The notes: generated from the sequence alone by a model not told the origin. Shown: positions 1-8,382, counted from the first letter of the stretch. The stretch: 51,918 bases of DNA from an uncultured Bacteroidales bacterium (GCA_902783885.1 CACZSQ010000084.1:1-51918); one strand, 5' to 3'. Numbers and translations: made by a program.

Positions 1-61
1 ATCAACATATTTATTAACCATTTAAAGATGACCCTATAAGCCCTCAGTGCCCATCAGCTTT

Positions 62-95
62 CCTCTCCGCGACGGGGAGGGTGGGGGCGGGTCTT
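62..95 (+). repeat. GC-rich palindromic element, copy 1 (forward orientation)
   Basis: Stem-forming GC-rich stretch just upstream of the aldolase start. Its right half (GGGGAGGGTGGGGGCGGGTC) resembles the right half of the copies at 18594-18640 and 12595-12640. It lies in the presumed leader of the aldolase mRNA, ending 6 nt before the ATG, so it could affect initiation or be an insertion into the leader. Confidence 0.55.
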
Positions 96-101
96 TTATT
101 T

Positions 102-1100
102 ATGACAAGTTACAAAGAACTGGGTTTGGTTAACACCCGCGAGATGTTCAAGAAGGCAGTGGCCGGCGGCTACGCTATCCCCGCTTTCAACTTCAACACG
201 ATGGAACAGATGCAGGCTATCGTTCAGGCTGCCGTCGAGACCAAGTCGCCTGTCATCATGCAGGTGAGTAAGGGCGCCCGCAACTACGCCAACGGCACCA
301 TCCTCCGCTACATGGCTCAGGGTGCTGTGGAGTATGCCAAGGAACTCGGCTGCCCCAATCCTCAGATTGCCCTCCACCTGGATCACGGCGACAGCTTCGA
401 GATCTGCAAGGAGTGCATCGACAACGGCTTCTCCAGCGTGATGTTCGACGGTTCCGCTCTTCCCTACGAGGAGAACATCGCCATCACCAAGAAGGTGGTC
501 GAGTATGCCCACGCCCACGACGTCACCGTCGAGGCTGAGCTCGGCGTGCTGGCCGGCGTTGAGGACGAAGTCGTGGCCGAGCAGAGCCACTACACCCGTC
601 CCGAGGAAGTAGAGGATTTCAGCAAGCGCAGCGGTTGCGACAGCCTCGCCATCTCCATCGGCACCAGCCACGGTGCTTACAAGTTCACCCCCGAACAGTG
701 CACCCGCGACCCGAAGACCGGCAAGCTCGTGCCTCCTCCATTGGCTTTCGACATCCTCCACGAGATTGAGAAGCGCATCCCCGGCTTCCCCATCGTGCTC
801 CACGGCTCCAGCTCCGTGCCTCAGGACGAGGTGGACACCATCAATGCCTTCGGCGGCAAGCTGCCCGATGCAGTAGGTATCCCCGAGGAGCAGCTCCGCG
901 AAGCCAGCAAGAGCGCTGTCTGCAAGATTAACATCGACTCTGACAGCCGTCTGGCCATGACCGCAGCTATCCGCAAGTATCTGGCAGAGAACCCCAGCCA
1001 CTTCGATCCTCGCCAGTACCTGAAGCCCGCTCGTGAGAACATGAAGAAGATGTACATCCACAAGATTGTTGACGTCCTCGGCTCCAACGGCAAGCTCTAA
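102..1100 (+). CDS. fba: class II fructose-1,6-bisphosphate aldolase
   Basis: Cytoplasmic zinc-dependent enzyme that interconverts fructose-1,6-bisphosphate with dihydroxyacetone phosphate and glyceraldehyde-3-phosphate in glycolysis and gluconeogenesis. The 332-residue product is full length for the family. Visible motifs in order are HLDHGD (metal histidine and catalytic Asp), VEAELGVLAG, the second metal histidine in SHGAYKF, the third in VLHGSSS, and the phosphate-binding KINIDSDSR near the end. The frame is open further upstream to position 81, but that part translates the GC-rich palindrome. The ATG at 102 (MTSYKELGLVNTREMF) gives the N-terminus expected for Bacteroidales homologues. 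The gene appears monocistronic and is followed by a hairpin. Function is well supported; only the start was inferred. Confidence 0.95.
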   Translation: MTSYKELGLVNTREMFKKAVAGGYAIPAFNFNTMEQMQAIVQAAVETKSPVIMQVSKGARNYANGTILRYMAQGAVEYAKELGCPNPQIALHLDHGDSFEICKECIDNGFSSVMFDGSALPYEENIAITKKVVEYAHAHDVTVEAELGVLAGVEDEVVAEQSHYTRPEEVEDFSKRSGCDSLAISIGTSHGAYKFTPEQCTRDPKTGKLVPPPLAFDILHEIEKRIPGFPIVLHGSSSVPQDEVDTINAFGGKLPDAVGIPEEQLREASKSAVCKINIDSDSRLAMTAAIRKYLAENPSHFDPRQYLKPARENMKKMYIHKIVDVLGSNGKL

Positions 1101-1124
1101 GCTTCTCATCAGCTGTAATGAACC

Positions 1125-1173
1125 ACAACGGATTTCACAGGTTTCTGTGGAATCCGTTGTTCTATTATATTTT
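1125..1173 (+). terminator. hairpin terminator after fba
   Basis: Sixteen-base arms (1125-1140 and 1145-1160) pair with one G-U around a GTTT loop, followed by an interrupted T-rich tail to 1173. It lies 24 bp after the aldolase stop. The tail is not a clean T-run, so efficiency is uncertain. Confidence 0.65.
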
Positions 1174-1331
1174 GCAAAATAAATGTCAGGCTTCCGCGCA
1201 AAAGCCGTTTAATTCGCATACATTCAATATCTTGTGGTGCGCGATATTCTGCGGGACATCGGCTCATCTGAGCGGCATTTTCTTCCCCATAAGCTTAGGC
1301 CTTCAGTTCTGCACAACTGTGTCTTCAACTG
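1174..1331. other. intergenic stretch without recognised gene
   Basis: Part of the roughly 400-bp gap between fba and the convergent lipoprotein operon. A 98-codon frame crosses it on the plus strand, but it starts inside the fba terminator and continues into the palindrome array, with no family resemblance. I see no RNA gene or promoter here. Confidence 0.5.
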
Positions 1332-1393
1332 AGTACCATCAATGGAACTCGACAGTTCCACCAGTGGTACTCGTCAGTTCCATCAATGGAACT
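1332..1393. repeat. tandem palindrome array A, three units, period 22 bp
   Basis: Three 18-bp near-palindromes at 1332-1349, 1354-1371 and 1376-1393 are separated by CGAC and CGTC. The first is AGTACCATCAATGGAACT. The second and third are variants in which the arm changes are largely matched on the opposite arm. The array lies between the ends of two convergent transcription units. It is too short and too palindromic to be a CRISPR array. Confidence 0.8.
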
Positions 1394-1433
1394 AGCTTAC
1401 ACGCCCACGTGTGATATCAATAACTATTCTATT

Positions 1434-1464
1434 AAAAAAGGGGCCGCGCCGTTGGCGCAGCCCC
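1434..1464 (-). terminator. rho-independent terminator of the lipoprotein operon
   Basis: On the minus strand a stem GGGGCTGCGCC / GGCGCGGCCCC with a 3-nt loop is followed directly by six T residues. It begins 35 bp after the stop codon of the lipoprotein gene ending at 1499. Confidence 0.9.
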
Positions 1465-1498
1465 AATGGTTATGGATGAATGATGGATTCTGTTAGGA

Positions 1499-3445
1499 TT
1501 ACTTCGCTTGCTTGGCACTGAATTCGACATCGGCTTTAACCGTTGTGTTATCTTCAATACCGCTCATTTGGTCACTGAAGGAGCCTGAAACGCCTTTCAT
1601 CTTGATGTTGTAGATGCCGTTGTTCAGTGTGATGGTTGCCTTGACGCTCTTGATGTCTAGGCTGAAGTGCGGACCATCGTAAACGTGGTAGCTGAAGTCT
1701 ACATTATCATATTCGGTCTTGCTTGTGCTATAGCCGGGAACTCTAAAATCAAAGACTTCTTGGCCACCACCACCATGATGATGGTGAGCTTCTTCCCATC
1801 TCCATTTTTCTTCATCGCTTAAGCCTTCAGGCATGGGCTCGTCTTCTTTATTTCTCTCTGCTAACTCGTTGTAACCTGAAATTATCAAGATTCCGTCTGT
1901 TATCGTGGCTGGCCACAACCCACCTTCTTGTGGAGCGGGAAGAGCATATGTTAGGTTGAGACCATACTTGTCATTGGTAACCCTGAACATGCCTGTCCCA
2001 GCACCACTAGCCGTCTCGGTCGTTAAATCGATGCGAATATCATCGTTTGTGCTAATCACGAATCCCTTCTGGACCAATGAGCCATCGGCAAAGCGGGCGA
2101 TGAGTACAGCAGAGCCCATAAAATCAGCAGGTCCGAAGAGGGAGAAGTTTCCGTCAACATCACTGATGACAGGACTTGTGACACTGCCCCAGCCATAGCT
2201 GATATAAAGTGAGCAGACATTCGAACCGCCTGTATTGGTGACAGTGCCGTAAATGCGAGGAGCATTCGAATTAATGGTGATAGTCATCTCCTTGGTCTTA
2301 TTGCCGTCAACTCGAATGTACTCTTTAAACTCCAAGGTAGGGTCGAATTGAGCATAGTCACCGTATGCCTCAGATGCAACGCGTACATAGAGCTTGGTCA
2401 TCGCGGGGATATCGCACTTCATAAAACCTTTAGCATCGGTGTAGAACGTGCGTTGTCCATCAATGTCGATGGGGACGTTAGCCAATTTGTTGCCTTTCTT
2501 GTCCTGTACGGTTACCTTTAAGTGAGCCGTCAGCTCAGGACTGTCGAGGTTCACCCAAGAGAAGTGGGACACCTTTCCTTCATAATAGGTGCGGCCACTA
2601 CTCAACTTAGCCATTTCTCCTTCTTCCCAGAGGCCAGTTTTTTCATTAAATGACCATAAGGGGATTTCTTCTGGCAGTGTGTACTCGGGGTCTTCATTTT
2701 CCATGTCGATAAACTTCTGGGGAATATCGAAACAGATTGTAGCGAATTTATTTCCTGCCAATTGCAGAGGCTTGCCATCAGGGGTGGTAAGTTCAACATT
2801 AACCATACCATAGCTCACAAGCTGTACTTCACCACCACCGTTTCCCTCAGAACGGATTGCAATCAGGTTACCGGGCATCTCCTGAGCAAAAGAGGAGTTG
2901 TCTGGGTCAAGATACACAGCTTTGGCTACAACGGTTCCGGTGTAGGGGTCACCGTTGCTATCGACATAACCATCAGGGAGGTCAACACTCACATCGTTAA
3001 GGTTCATCATCTCGCCCTCACTTGCTGTAAAATTAGTCACTTTTTCAATAGGTGTCATGGCCGCATCCAAGCGCACGGACTTGCCTGACTCAAAAGCCGC
3101 AGCACGTACGACGCTCGCAAATCCCTCCTTGGAGAAAGACACGAGGGCATTGCCGTTCTTAACGTTCACCTGGTCAAACTGATAGAAACCGGTCAGGTTT
3201 GTTGTCGTGATTTTTGTACCGGATGTTACGGTAACGCCGCTCATGGGCTCACCATACATATTCTGTACTACGCCGGAGATGGCAGCAAACTTCATCTCAC
3301 TGGGGTCTCCAGAGAACTTAGGGGTCGGCGTATAGTTCCAACCGCCATTGTCATTCGTTGAGTCATCGCTACTGCTGCAGGCCATGAAACTCATGGAACC
3401 AAACAAGAGCCCTGCTATGAGGCTCAGAAATTGAATCTTTTTCAT
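1499..3445 (-). CDS. lipoprotein with carboxypeptidase-regulatory-like domains (paralogue 2)
   Basis: 648 residues, function unknown. The N-terminus is a lipoprotein signal peptide with lipobox-like MAC followed by a Ser/Asp-rich tether (SSSDDST), so the protein is probably anchored in the outer membrane. Carboxypeptidase-regulatory-like beta-sandwich repeats are seen near residues 50-110 (SGVVQNMYGEPMSGVTV), 305-350 (VTVQDKKGNKLANVPI) and 395-440 (YGTVTNTGG). A HHHH-GGGG run lies near residue 560. It shares PLWSFNEKTGLWE and SEAYGDY with the gene at 3455-5719, so the two are tandem paralogues. It starts 9 bp after that gene and is second in a two-gene operon ending at the terminator at 1434. 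A role in binding an external ligand is only a guess. Confidence 0.8.
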   Translation of the reverse strand: MKKIQFLSLIAGLLFGSMSFMACSSSDDSTNDNGGWNYTPTPKFSGDPSEMKFAAISGVVQNMYGEPMSGVTVTSGTKITTTNLTGFYQFDQVNVKNGNALVSFSKEGFASVVRAAAFESGKSVRLDAAMTPIEKVTNFTASEGEMMNLNDVSVDLPDGYVDSNGDPYTGTVVAKAVYLDPDNSSFAQEMPGNLIAIRSEGNGGGEVQLVSYGMVNVELTTPDGKPLQLAGNKFATICFDIPQKFIDMENEDPEYTLPEEIPLWSFNEKTGLWEEGEMAKLSSGRTYYEGKVSHFSWVNLDSPELTAHLKVTVQDKKGNKLANVPIDIDGQRTFYTDAKGFMKCDIPAMTKLYVRVASEAYGDYAQFDPTLEFKEYIRVDGNKTKEMTITINSNAPRIYGTVTNTGGSNVCSLYISYGWGSVTSPVISDVDGNFSLFGPADFMGSAVLIARFADGSLVQKGFVISTNDDIRIDLTTETASGAGTGMFRVTNDKYGLNLTYALPAPQEGGLWPATITDGILIISGYNELAERNKEDEPMPEGLSDEEKWRWEEAHHHHGGGGQEVFDFRVPGYSTSKTEYDNVDFSYHVYDGPHFSLDIKSVKATITLNNGIYNIKMKGVSGSFSDQMSGIEDNTTVKADVEFSAKQAK

Positions 3446-3454
3446 AGTTGTTTA

Positions 3455-5719
3455 TTAATTTGGTAATGCAATTTTGTAATTATTGAATGCACGAATCGTA
3501 ATTTTACTCGTGAAGTTTCTATAGGTGAAATTATCAAGGCTATAGTTAGCACCGCGTTTCTGGACATCGTTAGGGTTGAACGTTATTTCCATGAACTTGC
3601 CGTCCTTGTAGAAGTCGGCCCAAAGCCATGTTGTGTTATTGTCGTTTTGAGCATAAGGCTCACCGAACGTCTTCTTGGCTTTTGCAATCATGGCGTTAAA
3701 ATCAGCCTCCGTCAGAGAGTTGTCATAATATAAAATAGTAGCACCATTGTCAGCAATATACTTGCTGTTGTCCAGAATAAGTGCGTCAAAGGCTTTCCCA
3801 GAGACAAACGGTACAAAGGACGGTAAACCAGATGTATTTGTTGTCTCGCTTACGGAATGGGCGATGAGATAGAGTGGCGCCGTGAACTCGCCGGTTACTG
3901 TCACCTTCGTTTGCTCATCCCAGTTGCCAGTGTTTACAGAGCCGTTTCCTGAAACAATTTTGAATGTGAAGACATCCCCGTTCTTTGTTACATCAACCGT
4001 AACTGACATTTGAACCTGCATCCAGGTCTGGCCTTCTTGAGCAAAGTGAGCAGCAACTTTGTCGTAGCGTGTTGTCGCAGGATTGTAATTATCAATAGAT
4101 AACGACAATTGCTCCATTCCCCCATTTTTACTAATTTTCATTAAATTGCACTCCAGATATTTATCAATGATAGTAATGCCACTTTGATCTATTTCTGCAT
4201 TCACAGATGGGGTAGAATACTTGACACTTTCGCCTTTTTCATTCGTGAAGATTAGCTGACCATCGCCTACAATATCATTTTCTGTACGGATGGTTACTTC
4301 TACGTATTGGTCTTCGCTAGTCAGCTCCAAGTTCTTGCTAACCTCTTCTCCTGCAGCTGTCGTGACATGTAATACGGCTACACCCTTATAGCCTATAGGT
4401 AGAACGAGATTGAAAGCGCCGAATATATCTGAACTTGTGGCGGCAGTTGTTTTTTCTCCATACGACAGGTAAACCGAACAAATACGGTTGCCAGTGCCGG
4501 TGTTAATGACGCAACCCTTGAGAACAGGGGCCGCAGGCAGCGTCAGAGTCACTGTCTTCTTAGATTGGGCTTGCAAGTTGATGTTGTCCAGCCTCACCTC
4601 GGGAGAATAGTCACCGTACGCCTCAGAGGGGACACGGACGTATAAGTCTGTATTATTGGGGACAATGCATTTGGCGATACCATTGTTATTCGTGAAAGCA
4701 ACACGCTGTCCATCAATATCTACCTTAATCCATGGAAGAGGTTTACCCTTGGTGTCAACAACTTTTATTTCAAGTTCTGCACGATATTCTGGCCAGTCAA
4801 GATTGTGCCAGGAGAAGTGCTCCACTTTCCCCACATATTTATCGCCAATCAATTCTGCCTGGTACTTTTCTTGTTCCCACAAGCCGGTCTTTTCATTGAA
4901 ACTCCACAGCGGTATGTATTGGGGAAGTTCTTTGCCTTGGTATTTAGCTTTCAGGGATTCTGGAATGTCGAATGTTAAAGTGGCTATTTTTTCATCATCA
5001 TCATTAGCCAGTTGTAGCTTTTCGCCATTATCGCCTGTGAGATCGACGTCCACCATACCAAAGCTGATAAGAGCTTGCTCTTCGCCTCCTAAGCCAATAG
5101 CTGTGAGATCACCAGGCATGGCTTCTGCAAAATAGTCCTCATCTGGGTTGAGATATGTAACAGATGCGTTCACATTTGTACCTGTATATGGAGTGCCATC
5201 AGCCAGTACAACGCTATTGGCGGGTATCTCTACCTGAACACTAACGCTGCTACCAGCAGTAATGTCACCAGGCTGATCCTTGCTGAATGAAGCTTGTGTA
5301 GTCGCTGAACCGTTCTGACGAACCATGCAAACACTTACTCGTGTTGCTCCATCAATGGCAAATGCACGGACAATAGTGTTATATCCTTCCAGTTCAAACT
5401 TCATCACGGCACGGTTCTTCTCCGCAGCAACGGATTTGAATGTGAAAATACCATTTTCATCAGTTCTTGCTGTGGAGACCCCATTGGTGACCTTAACATT
5501 TGACAATGTCGAACCCCACTCATCAGTAACAATACCTGTGAAGGCCAAGAACTGCATGTTGTCTGGATCACCTTTTTGATAAGGGACAACGTTGGCAGGA
5601 TCAGCATTGCCGCCGCCACCTGCGTCTGACGAATCATCGCTGCTGCTGCAGGATGTCATGAAGCCGAGGGAGCACACGAGGGCGCCCGCCAGCAAAAGGG
5701 ATTTCACTTTTAGTTCCAT
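3455..5719 (-). CDS. lipoprotein with carboxypeptidase-regulatory-like domains (paralogue 1)
   Basis: 754 residues, function unknown. The signal peptide ends in a lipobox (FMTSC) followed by SSSDDSSDAGGGG, a typical flexible surface tether. Regulatory-like beta-sandwich domains occur near residues 58-120 (FTGIVTDEWGSTLSNVKV), 320-370 (IKVVDTKGKPLPWIKV) and 405-450 (LKGCVINTGTG). Compared with its neighbour it carries about 100 extra residues at the C-terminus with no recognised family. It is the first gene of the operon and is divergent from the AraC-type regulator, which suggests, but does not prove, control by that regulator. Possible roles are a surface adhesin or scaffold; no catalytic motif was seen. 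Confidence 0.8.
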   Translation of the reverse strand: MELKVKSLLLAGALVCSLGFMTSCSSSDDSSDAGGGGNADPANVVPYQKGDPDNMQFLAFTGIVTDEWGSTLSNVKVTNGVSTARTDENGIFTFKSVAAEKNRAVMKFELEGYNTIVRAFAIDGATRVSVCMVRQNGSATTQASFSKDQPGDITAGSSVSVQVEIPANSVVLADGTPYTGTNVNASVTYLNPDEDYFAEAMPGDLTAIGLGGEEQALISFGMVDVDLTGDNGEKLQLANDDDEKIATLTFDIPESLKAKYQGKELPQYIPLWSFNEKTGLWEQEKYQAELIGDKYVGKVEHFSWHNLDWPEYRAELEIKVVDTKGKPLPWIKVDIDGQRVAFTNNNGIAKCIVPNNTDLYVRVPSEAYGDYSPEVRLDNINLQAQSKKTVTLTLPAAPVLKGCVINTGTGNRICSVYLSYGEKTTAATSSDIFGAFNLVLPIGYKGVAVLHVTTAAGEEVSKNLELTSEDQYVEVTIRTENDIVGDGQLIFTNEKGESVKYSTPSVNAEIDQSGITIIDKYLECNLMKISKNGGMEQLSLSIDNYNPATTRYDKVAAHFAQEGQTWMQVQMSVTVDVTKNGDVFTFKIVSGNGSVNTGNWDEQTKVTVTGEFTAPLYLIAHSVSETTNTSGLPSFVPFVSGKAFDALILDNSKYIADNGATILYYDNSLTEADFNAMIAKAKKTFGEPYAQNDNNTTWLWADFYKDGKFMEITFNPNDVQKRGANYSLDNFTYRNFTSKITIRAFNNYKIALPN

Positions 5720-5805
5720 AGATGGTAAAAAAGATTTAAATAGTTAGTAATTGTTTGTTGACTTGTATTAGGTTAAAAAAGCGTTAAAACGCTCTTCCTT
5801 GCTCG

Positions 5806-5813
5806 CAAAGATA
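5806..5813 (-). promoter_or_regulatory. candidate -7 box for the lipoprotein operon
   Basis: Minus-strand TATCTTTG fits the Bacteroidetes TAnnTTTG box, 87 bp upstream of the first lipoprotein ATG. No good TTTG box was found at the usual distance upstream, which would fit a promoter that needs an activator. Confidence 0.5.
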
Positions 5814-5839
5814 TAGATTATGTGTAGAACGCCTTTCCT

Positions 5840-5881
5840 GTTTCTGCAAAATCGCTTCCCGTTTCTGCAAAATCTGCAAAA
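5840..5881. promoter_or_regulatory. direct repeats, candidate AraC-type operator
   Basis: GTTTCTGCAAAATC occurs at 5840-5853 and again at 5861-5874, exactly 21 bp apart. A third TCTGCAAAA follows at 5873-5881. Direct repeats two helical turns apart are the usual binding layout of AraC-family proteins, and these lie between the divergent promoters of the regulator gene and the lipoprotein operon. Binding by this regulator is inference. Confidence 0.6.
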
Positions 5882-5907
5882 AGGCATGAAATATGCATAT
5901 TATTTCT

Positions 5908-5915
5908 TACCTTTG
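5908..5915 (+). promoter_or_regulatory. candidate -7 box for the AraC-type regulator
   Basis: TACCTTTG matches TAnnTTTG. If used, transcription would start at or next to the ATG at 5920, giving an almost leaderless mRNA and excluding the in-frame ATG at 5893. No upstream TTTG box was found at the usual spacing. Confidence 0.4.
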
Positions 5916-5919
5916 CACC

Positions 5920-7089
5920 ATGATTCATGCGTTAATCATATCTTTTCCTCTGTTTGTGTGCACGATTCTGTCGGCAGAATTGGTGGTGAGCCTGTGGCGA
6001 CGCTATGACCGCGCGCGGGCCTATCTGTTGCTATGGTCGCTGACAGCTACTGTGCTCTATGCTATGCACTTTGTGTTCTTCTCTCATGCCGTGGCGTGGC
6101 TGCCCTTGGCGGACTCTATCTATGCGGCTTGTAATTTGGCCGTTTATCCTTTATACCTTATATATATATATGAGCTCACAGATGAACGTCCGCTGCGCCA
6201 TCGGCTGATGTGGACATCAGGACTGATGACTGTCGCCATCCTTGCCGCAGTCGTTGTCGGGTCGCTCTATCAACAGATGTCACCTGCAGAAACTACCGAT
6301 TTTATTAATGTATATCTCTACCGCACATCGCACAAGACTCTTTTGGGACTTGCAGCTGTGCAGAGCGTAGTGCATAATGCATGTCGCGTGCTGTTCGCGG
6401 TCAGTGTTCTTGGAACTGTAATCATTGGTGTGCTACGCATCCGCAGATATAACCATTTTATTGCAACCCTTTATGCCGATGCGGAACGACGTCAACTGAA
6501 CGGGGTGGGTGTAATCTTGAAGCTTTTGCTGGTCATCTCATTGCTCTCTATGGTGGTCAACATTCTGGGGCGTAGTTATTTTGCAGATTCAGAATGGCTG
6601 ATGCTGCCCTCAGTGGCTTTCTCATGCCTCCTGTTTGCTATCGGGCAGGCTGGCCTCCATCAACGCTACTCTATCCGAGATGTAGAGCGAGATGAGGCGG
6701 GTGGCAGCTATGAATTGGCCGCTTCTCCGATGATCTTGCCAGTAGATGTCCCTTCACCGCAACCTCAGCTCCTTGACTCATCTAATGGAGAGTGTGCGCT
6801 GACCCTGAAACTGCGTGCTCTTGTAGAGGGTGACCATCGTTTCATGCAACCCGACTTGAAGCTTGATGATCTGGCGCGACAGCTTGGTACCAACCGTACC
6901 TATCTTCTGCGCGCTATCAAACAGGACCTGAAGATGACGTTCTCAGAATATATAAATCGTCAGCGTATCTCTTATGCCACTACTCTCATGGCTCAGCACC
7001 CAGACTGGAGCAAGGCGGAGATAGCCAACCGCGTGGGTTATTCTTCCCTCAGCACCTTCTACCGGAACCTGAGTGAGTTCGGCTCGTAA
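5920..7089 (+). CDS. membrane-embedded AraC-family transcriptional regulator
   Basis: About 389 residues. The N-terminal half holds about six hydrophobic segments (for example LIISFPLFVCTILSAEL and LLLVISLLSMVVNILG), so it sits in the inner membrane. The C-terminal ~100 residues are an AraC-type double helix-turn-helix: LDDLARQLGTNRTYLLRAIK, then the second helix pair in AEIANRVGYSSLSTFYRNL. This layout suggests a sensor that passes a membrane or periplasmic signal directly to DNA. The gene is divergent from the two lipoprotein genes, with direct repeats between them, which makes those genes its likely targets. An in-frame ATG at 5893 would add nine residues; the promoter-like TACCTTTG between the two starts favours 5920. 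The signal it senses is unknown. Confidence 0.85.
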   Translation: MIHALIISFPLFVCTILSAELVVSLWRRYDRARAYLLLWSLTATVLYAMHFVFFSHAVAWLPLADSIYAACNLAVYPLYLIYIYELTDERPLRHRLMWTSGLMTVAILAAVVVGSLYQQMSPAETTDFINVYLYRTSHKTLLGLAAVQSVVHNACRVLFAVSVLGTVIIGVLRIRRYNHFIATLYADAERRQLNGVGVILKLLLVISLLSMVVNILGRSYFADSEWLMLPSVAFSCLLFAIGQAGLHQRYSIRDVERDEAGGSYELAASPMILPVDVPSPQPQLLDSSNGECALTLKLRALVEGDHRFMQPDLKLDDLARQLGTNRTYLLRAIKQDLKMTFSEYINRQRISYATTLMAQHPDWSKAEIANRVGYSSLSTFYRNLSEFGS

Positions 7090-7110
7090 TGCCTGCTCCG
7101 CAGCTTATCC

Positions 7111-7164
7111 CATTCTTCATTTTTCATTTTTTATTCTTCATTTTTCATTCTTCATTCTTCATTC
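7111..7164. repeat. TTCATT-type low-complexity tract
   Basis: A run of imperfect TTCATT / TTCATTTTT units between the regulator gene and mrp. If translated in the mrp frame it gives an artificial hydrophobic stretch of Phe, Ile and His, which makes the mrp reading frame look as though it had a membrane segment. Confidence 0.75.
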
Positions 7165-7169
7165 CCACC

Positions 7170-8300
7170 GTGTCCCTCTATCCACAACTCATCATTGATG
7201 CCCTCAAGACAGTCCGCTATCCCGGAACGGGCAAGAACATCATAGAAATGAATATGCTTGAGGATGATATGCGCATCGCTGGCTTGCACGTATCTTTCTC
7301 GCTGATCTTCGACAAACCCACCAATCCCTTCCTTAAATCACTGGTGAAGGCTGCTGAGGCCGCCATCCACGCGTATGTCAGCAAGGATGTAGAGGTGGAA
7401 ATCTATACCAAAACTCACTCCTCTCCTTCGGCTTCAGAGGGAGGCGGACAAACGGACAATGCAACAGATGCTGCTTCGGGTGTACTCGGAGGTGCCAATA
7501 TCATCGCCGTGTCGTCCGGAAAGGGTGGAGTAGGCAAGAGCACAGTGGCTGCCAACCTGGCGCTCGGACTGGCTCGCTTAGGATACCGAGTCGGACTGTT
7601 GGATTGCGATATCTTCGGCCCTTCGATGCCAAAGATGTTCCAAGTGGAGGAAGCGCGTCCCTATAGCGAGGAAATCGACGGCAAGGCCATGATTGTACCC
7701 ATTGAGAAGTATGGAGTGAAGATGCTCAGCATCGGCTTCTTTGTAGATCCGGACACCCCTACACTCTGGCGCGGAGGCATGGCCTCGAATGCGCTGAAGC
7801 AACTTATCGGCGAGGCCGCATGGGGCGACTTGGACTATTTCATCCTTGACACACCTCCCGGTACCTCGGATATTCACCTTACACTGGTCCAGACTTTGCC
7901 CATCACCGGTGCCGTCATCGTCAGCACACCGCAGCAGGTGGCATTGGCAGATGCGCGCAAGGGAATTAATATGTACACGAATGAGAAAGTGAACGTTCCC
8001 ATCCTCGGCCTGGTGGAGAATATGAGCTGGTTCACGCCTGCTGAACTGCCCGATAACCGCTATTATATCTTCGGACATGAGGGCGTGAAACAGCTGGCAG
8101 AAGAGATGGATATCCCGTTGTTGGCACAGATCCCGTTGGTGCAGAGCGTCTGTGAGAGCGGTGATGCCGGCGTGCCTGCAGTCCTCGACCCCTCCACGCC
8201 TACGGGAAACGCTTTCTTGCAGCTGGCAGCACGCGTGGTCACTCAAACAGACAAGCGCAACGCTACTCTTGCCAAAACACAGATTGTAGGTACGAAATGA
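7170..8300 (+). CDS. mrp: Mrp/ApbC-family iron-sulfur carrier ATPase
   Basis: Cytoplasmic P-loop ATPase of the Mrp/Nbp35 family, thought to carry Fe-S clusters to target proteins. From the GTG at 7170 (VSLYPQLIIDALKTVRYPG) the product is 376 residues. An N-terminal DUF59/MIP18-like domain is followed near residues 120-140 by the deviant Walker A KGGVGKST, then LLDCDIFGPSMP, DTPPGTSDIH and the VENMSWF region. The frame is open back to 7089, overlapping the regulator stop, but the extra 27 residues only translate the TTCATT tract. Only two cysteines, far apart, are present, so the C-terminal CxxC seen in many Mrp proteins is missing. The stretch SSPSASEGGGQTD before the P-loop coincides with a degenerate palindromic repeat. 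Confidence 0.9.
   Translation: MSLYPQLIIDALKTVRYPGTGKNIIEMNMLEDDMRIAGLHVSFSLIFDKPTNPFLKSLVKAAEAAIHAYVSKDVEVEIYTKTHSSPSASEGGGQTDNATDAASGVLGGANIIAVSSGKGGVGKSTVAANLALGLARLGYRVGLLDCDIFGPSMPKMFQVEEARPYSEEIDGKAMIVPIEKYGVKMLSIGFFVDPDTPTLWRGGMASNALKQLIGEAAWGDLDYFILDTPPGTSDIHLTLVQTLPITGAVIVSTPQQVALADARKGINMYTNEKVNVPILGLVENMSWFTPAELPDNRYYIFGHEGVKQLAEEMDIPLLAQIPLVQSVCESGDAGVPAVLDPSTPTGNAFLQLAARVVTQTDKRNATLAKTQIVGTK
7415..7449 (-). repeat. degenerate palindromic element inside mrp
   Basis: CTCCTCTCC and GGGAGGCGGAC around a short centre resemble the GC-rich element found elsewhere in the window. The copy encodes the linker between the DUF59-like and ATPase domains of Mrp. Membership in the family is uncertain because the arms are diverged, and the strand given is arbitrary. 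Confidence 0.35.
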
Positions 8301-8348
8301 TTGATTTATACAAAAAATGACGGTCAATATAAAAAAAGATTAAAATAA

Positions 8349-8382
8349 TTTGCTCGTAATCCAATCTTTTTGCGTACCTTTG
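8349..8382 (+). promoter_or_regulatory. promoter of the small lipoprotein gene
   Basis: TTTG at 8349-8352 and TACCTTTG at 8375-8382, 22 nt apart, match the Bacteroidetes promoter pattern within its usual spacing tolerance. Transcription would begin near 8388, leaving a leader of about 95 nt before the ATG at 8484. Confidence 0.6.

Noticed and set aside
96..1109. Long minus-strand frame opposite fba
   Set aside because: It is the antisense of a clear aldolase gene, has no family motifs, and its composition follows codon positions of fba.
1118..1414. 98-codon plus-strand frame after fba
   Set aside because: Starts inside the fba terminator hairpin and runs through palindrome array A; no leader, family or promoter.
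7089..7169. Membrane-anchored form of Mrp starting at 7089
   Set aside because: The hydrophobic stretch is only the translated TTCATT tract; Mrp proteins are soluble and the conserved start SLYPQLI begins at 7170.
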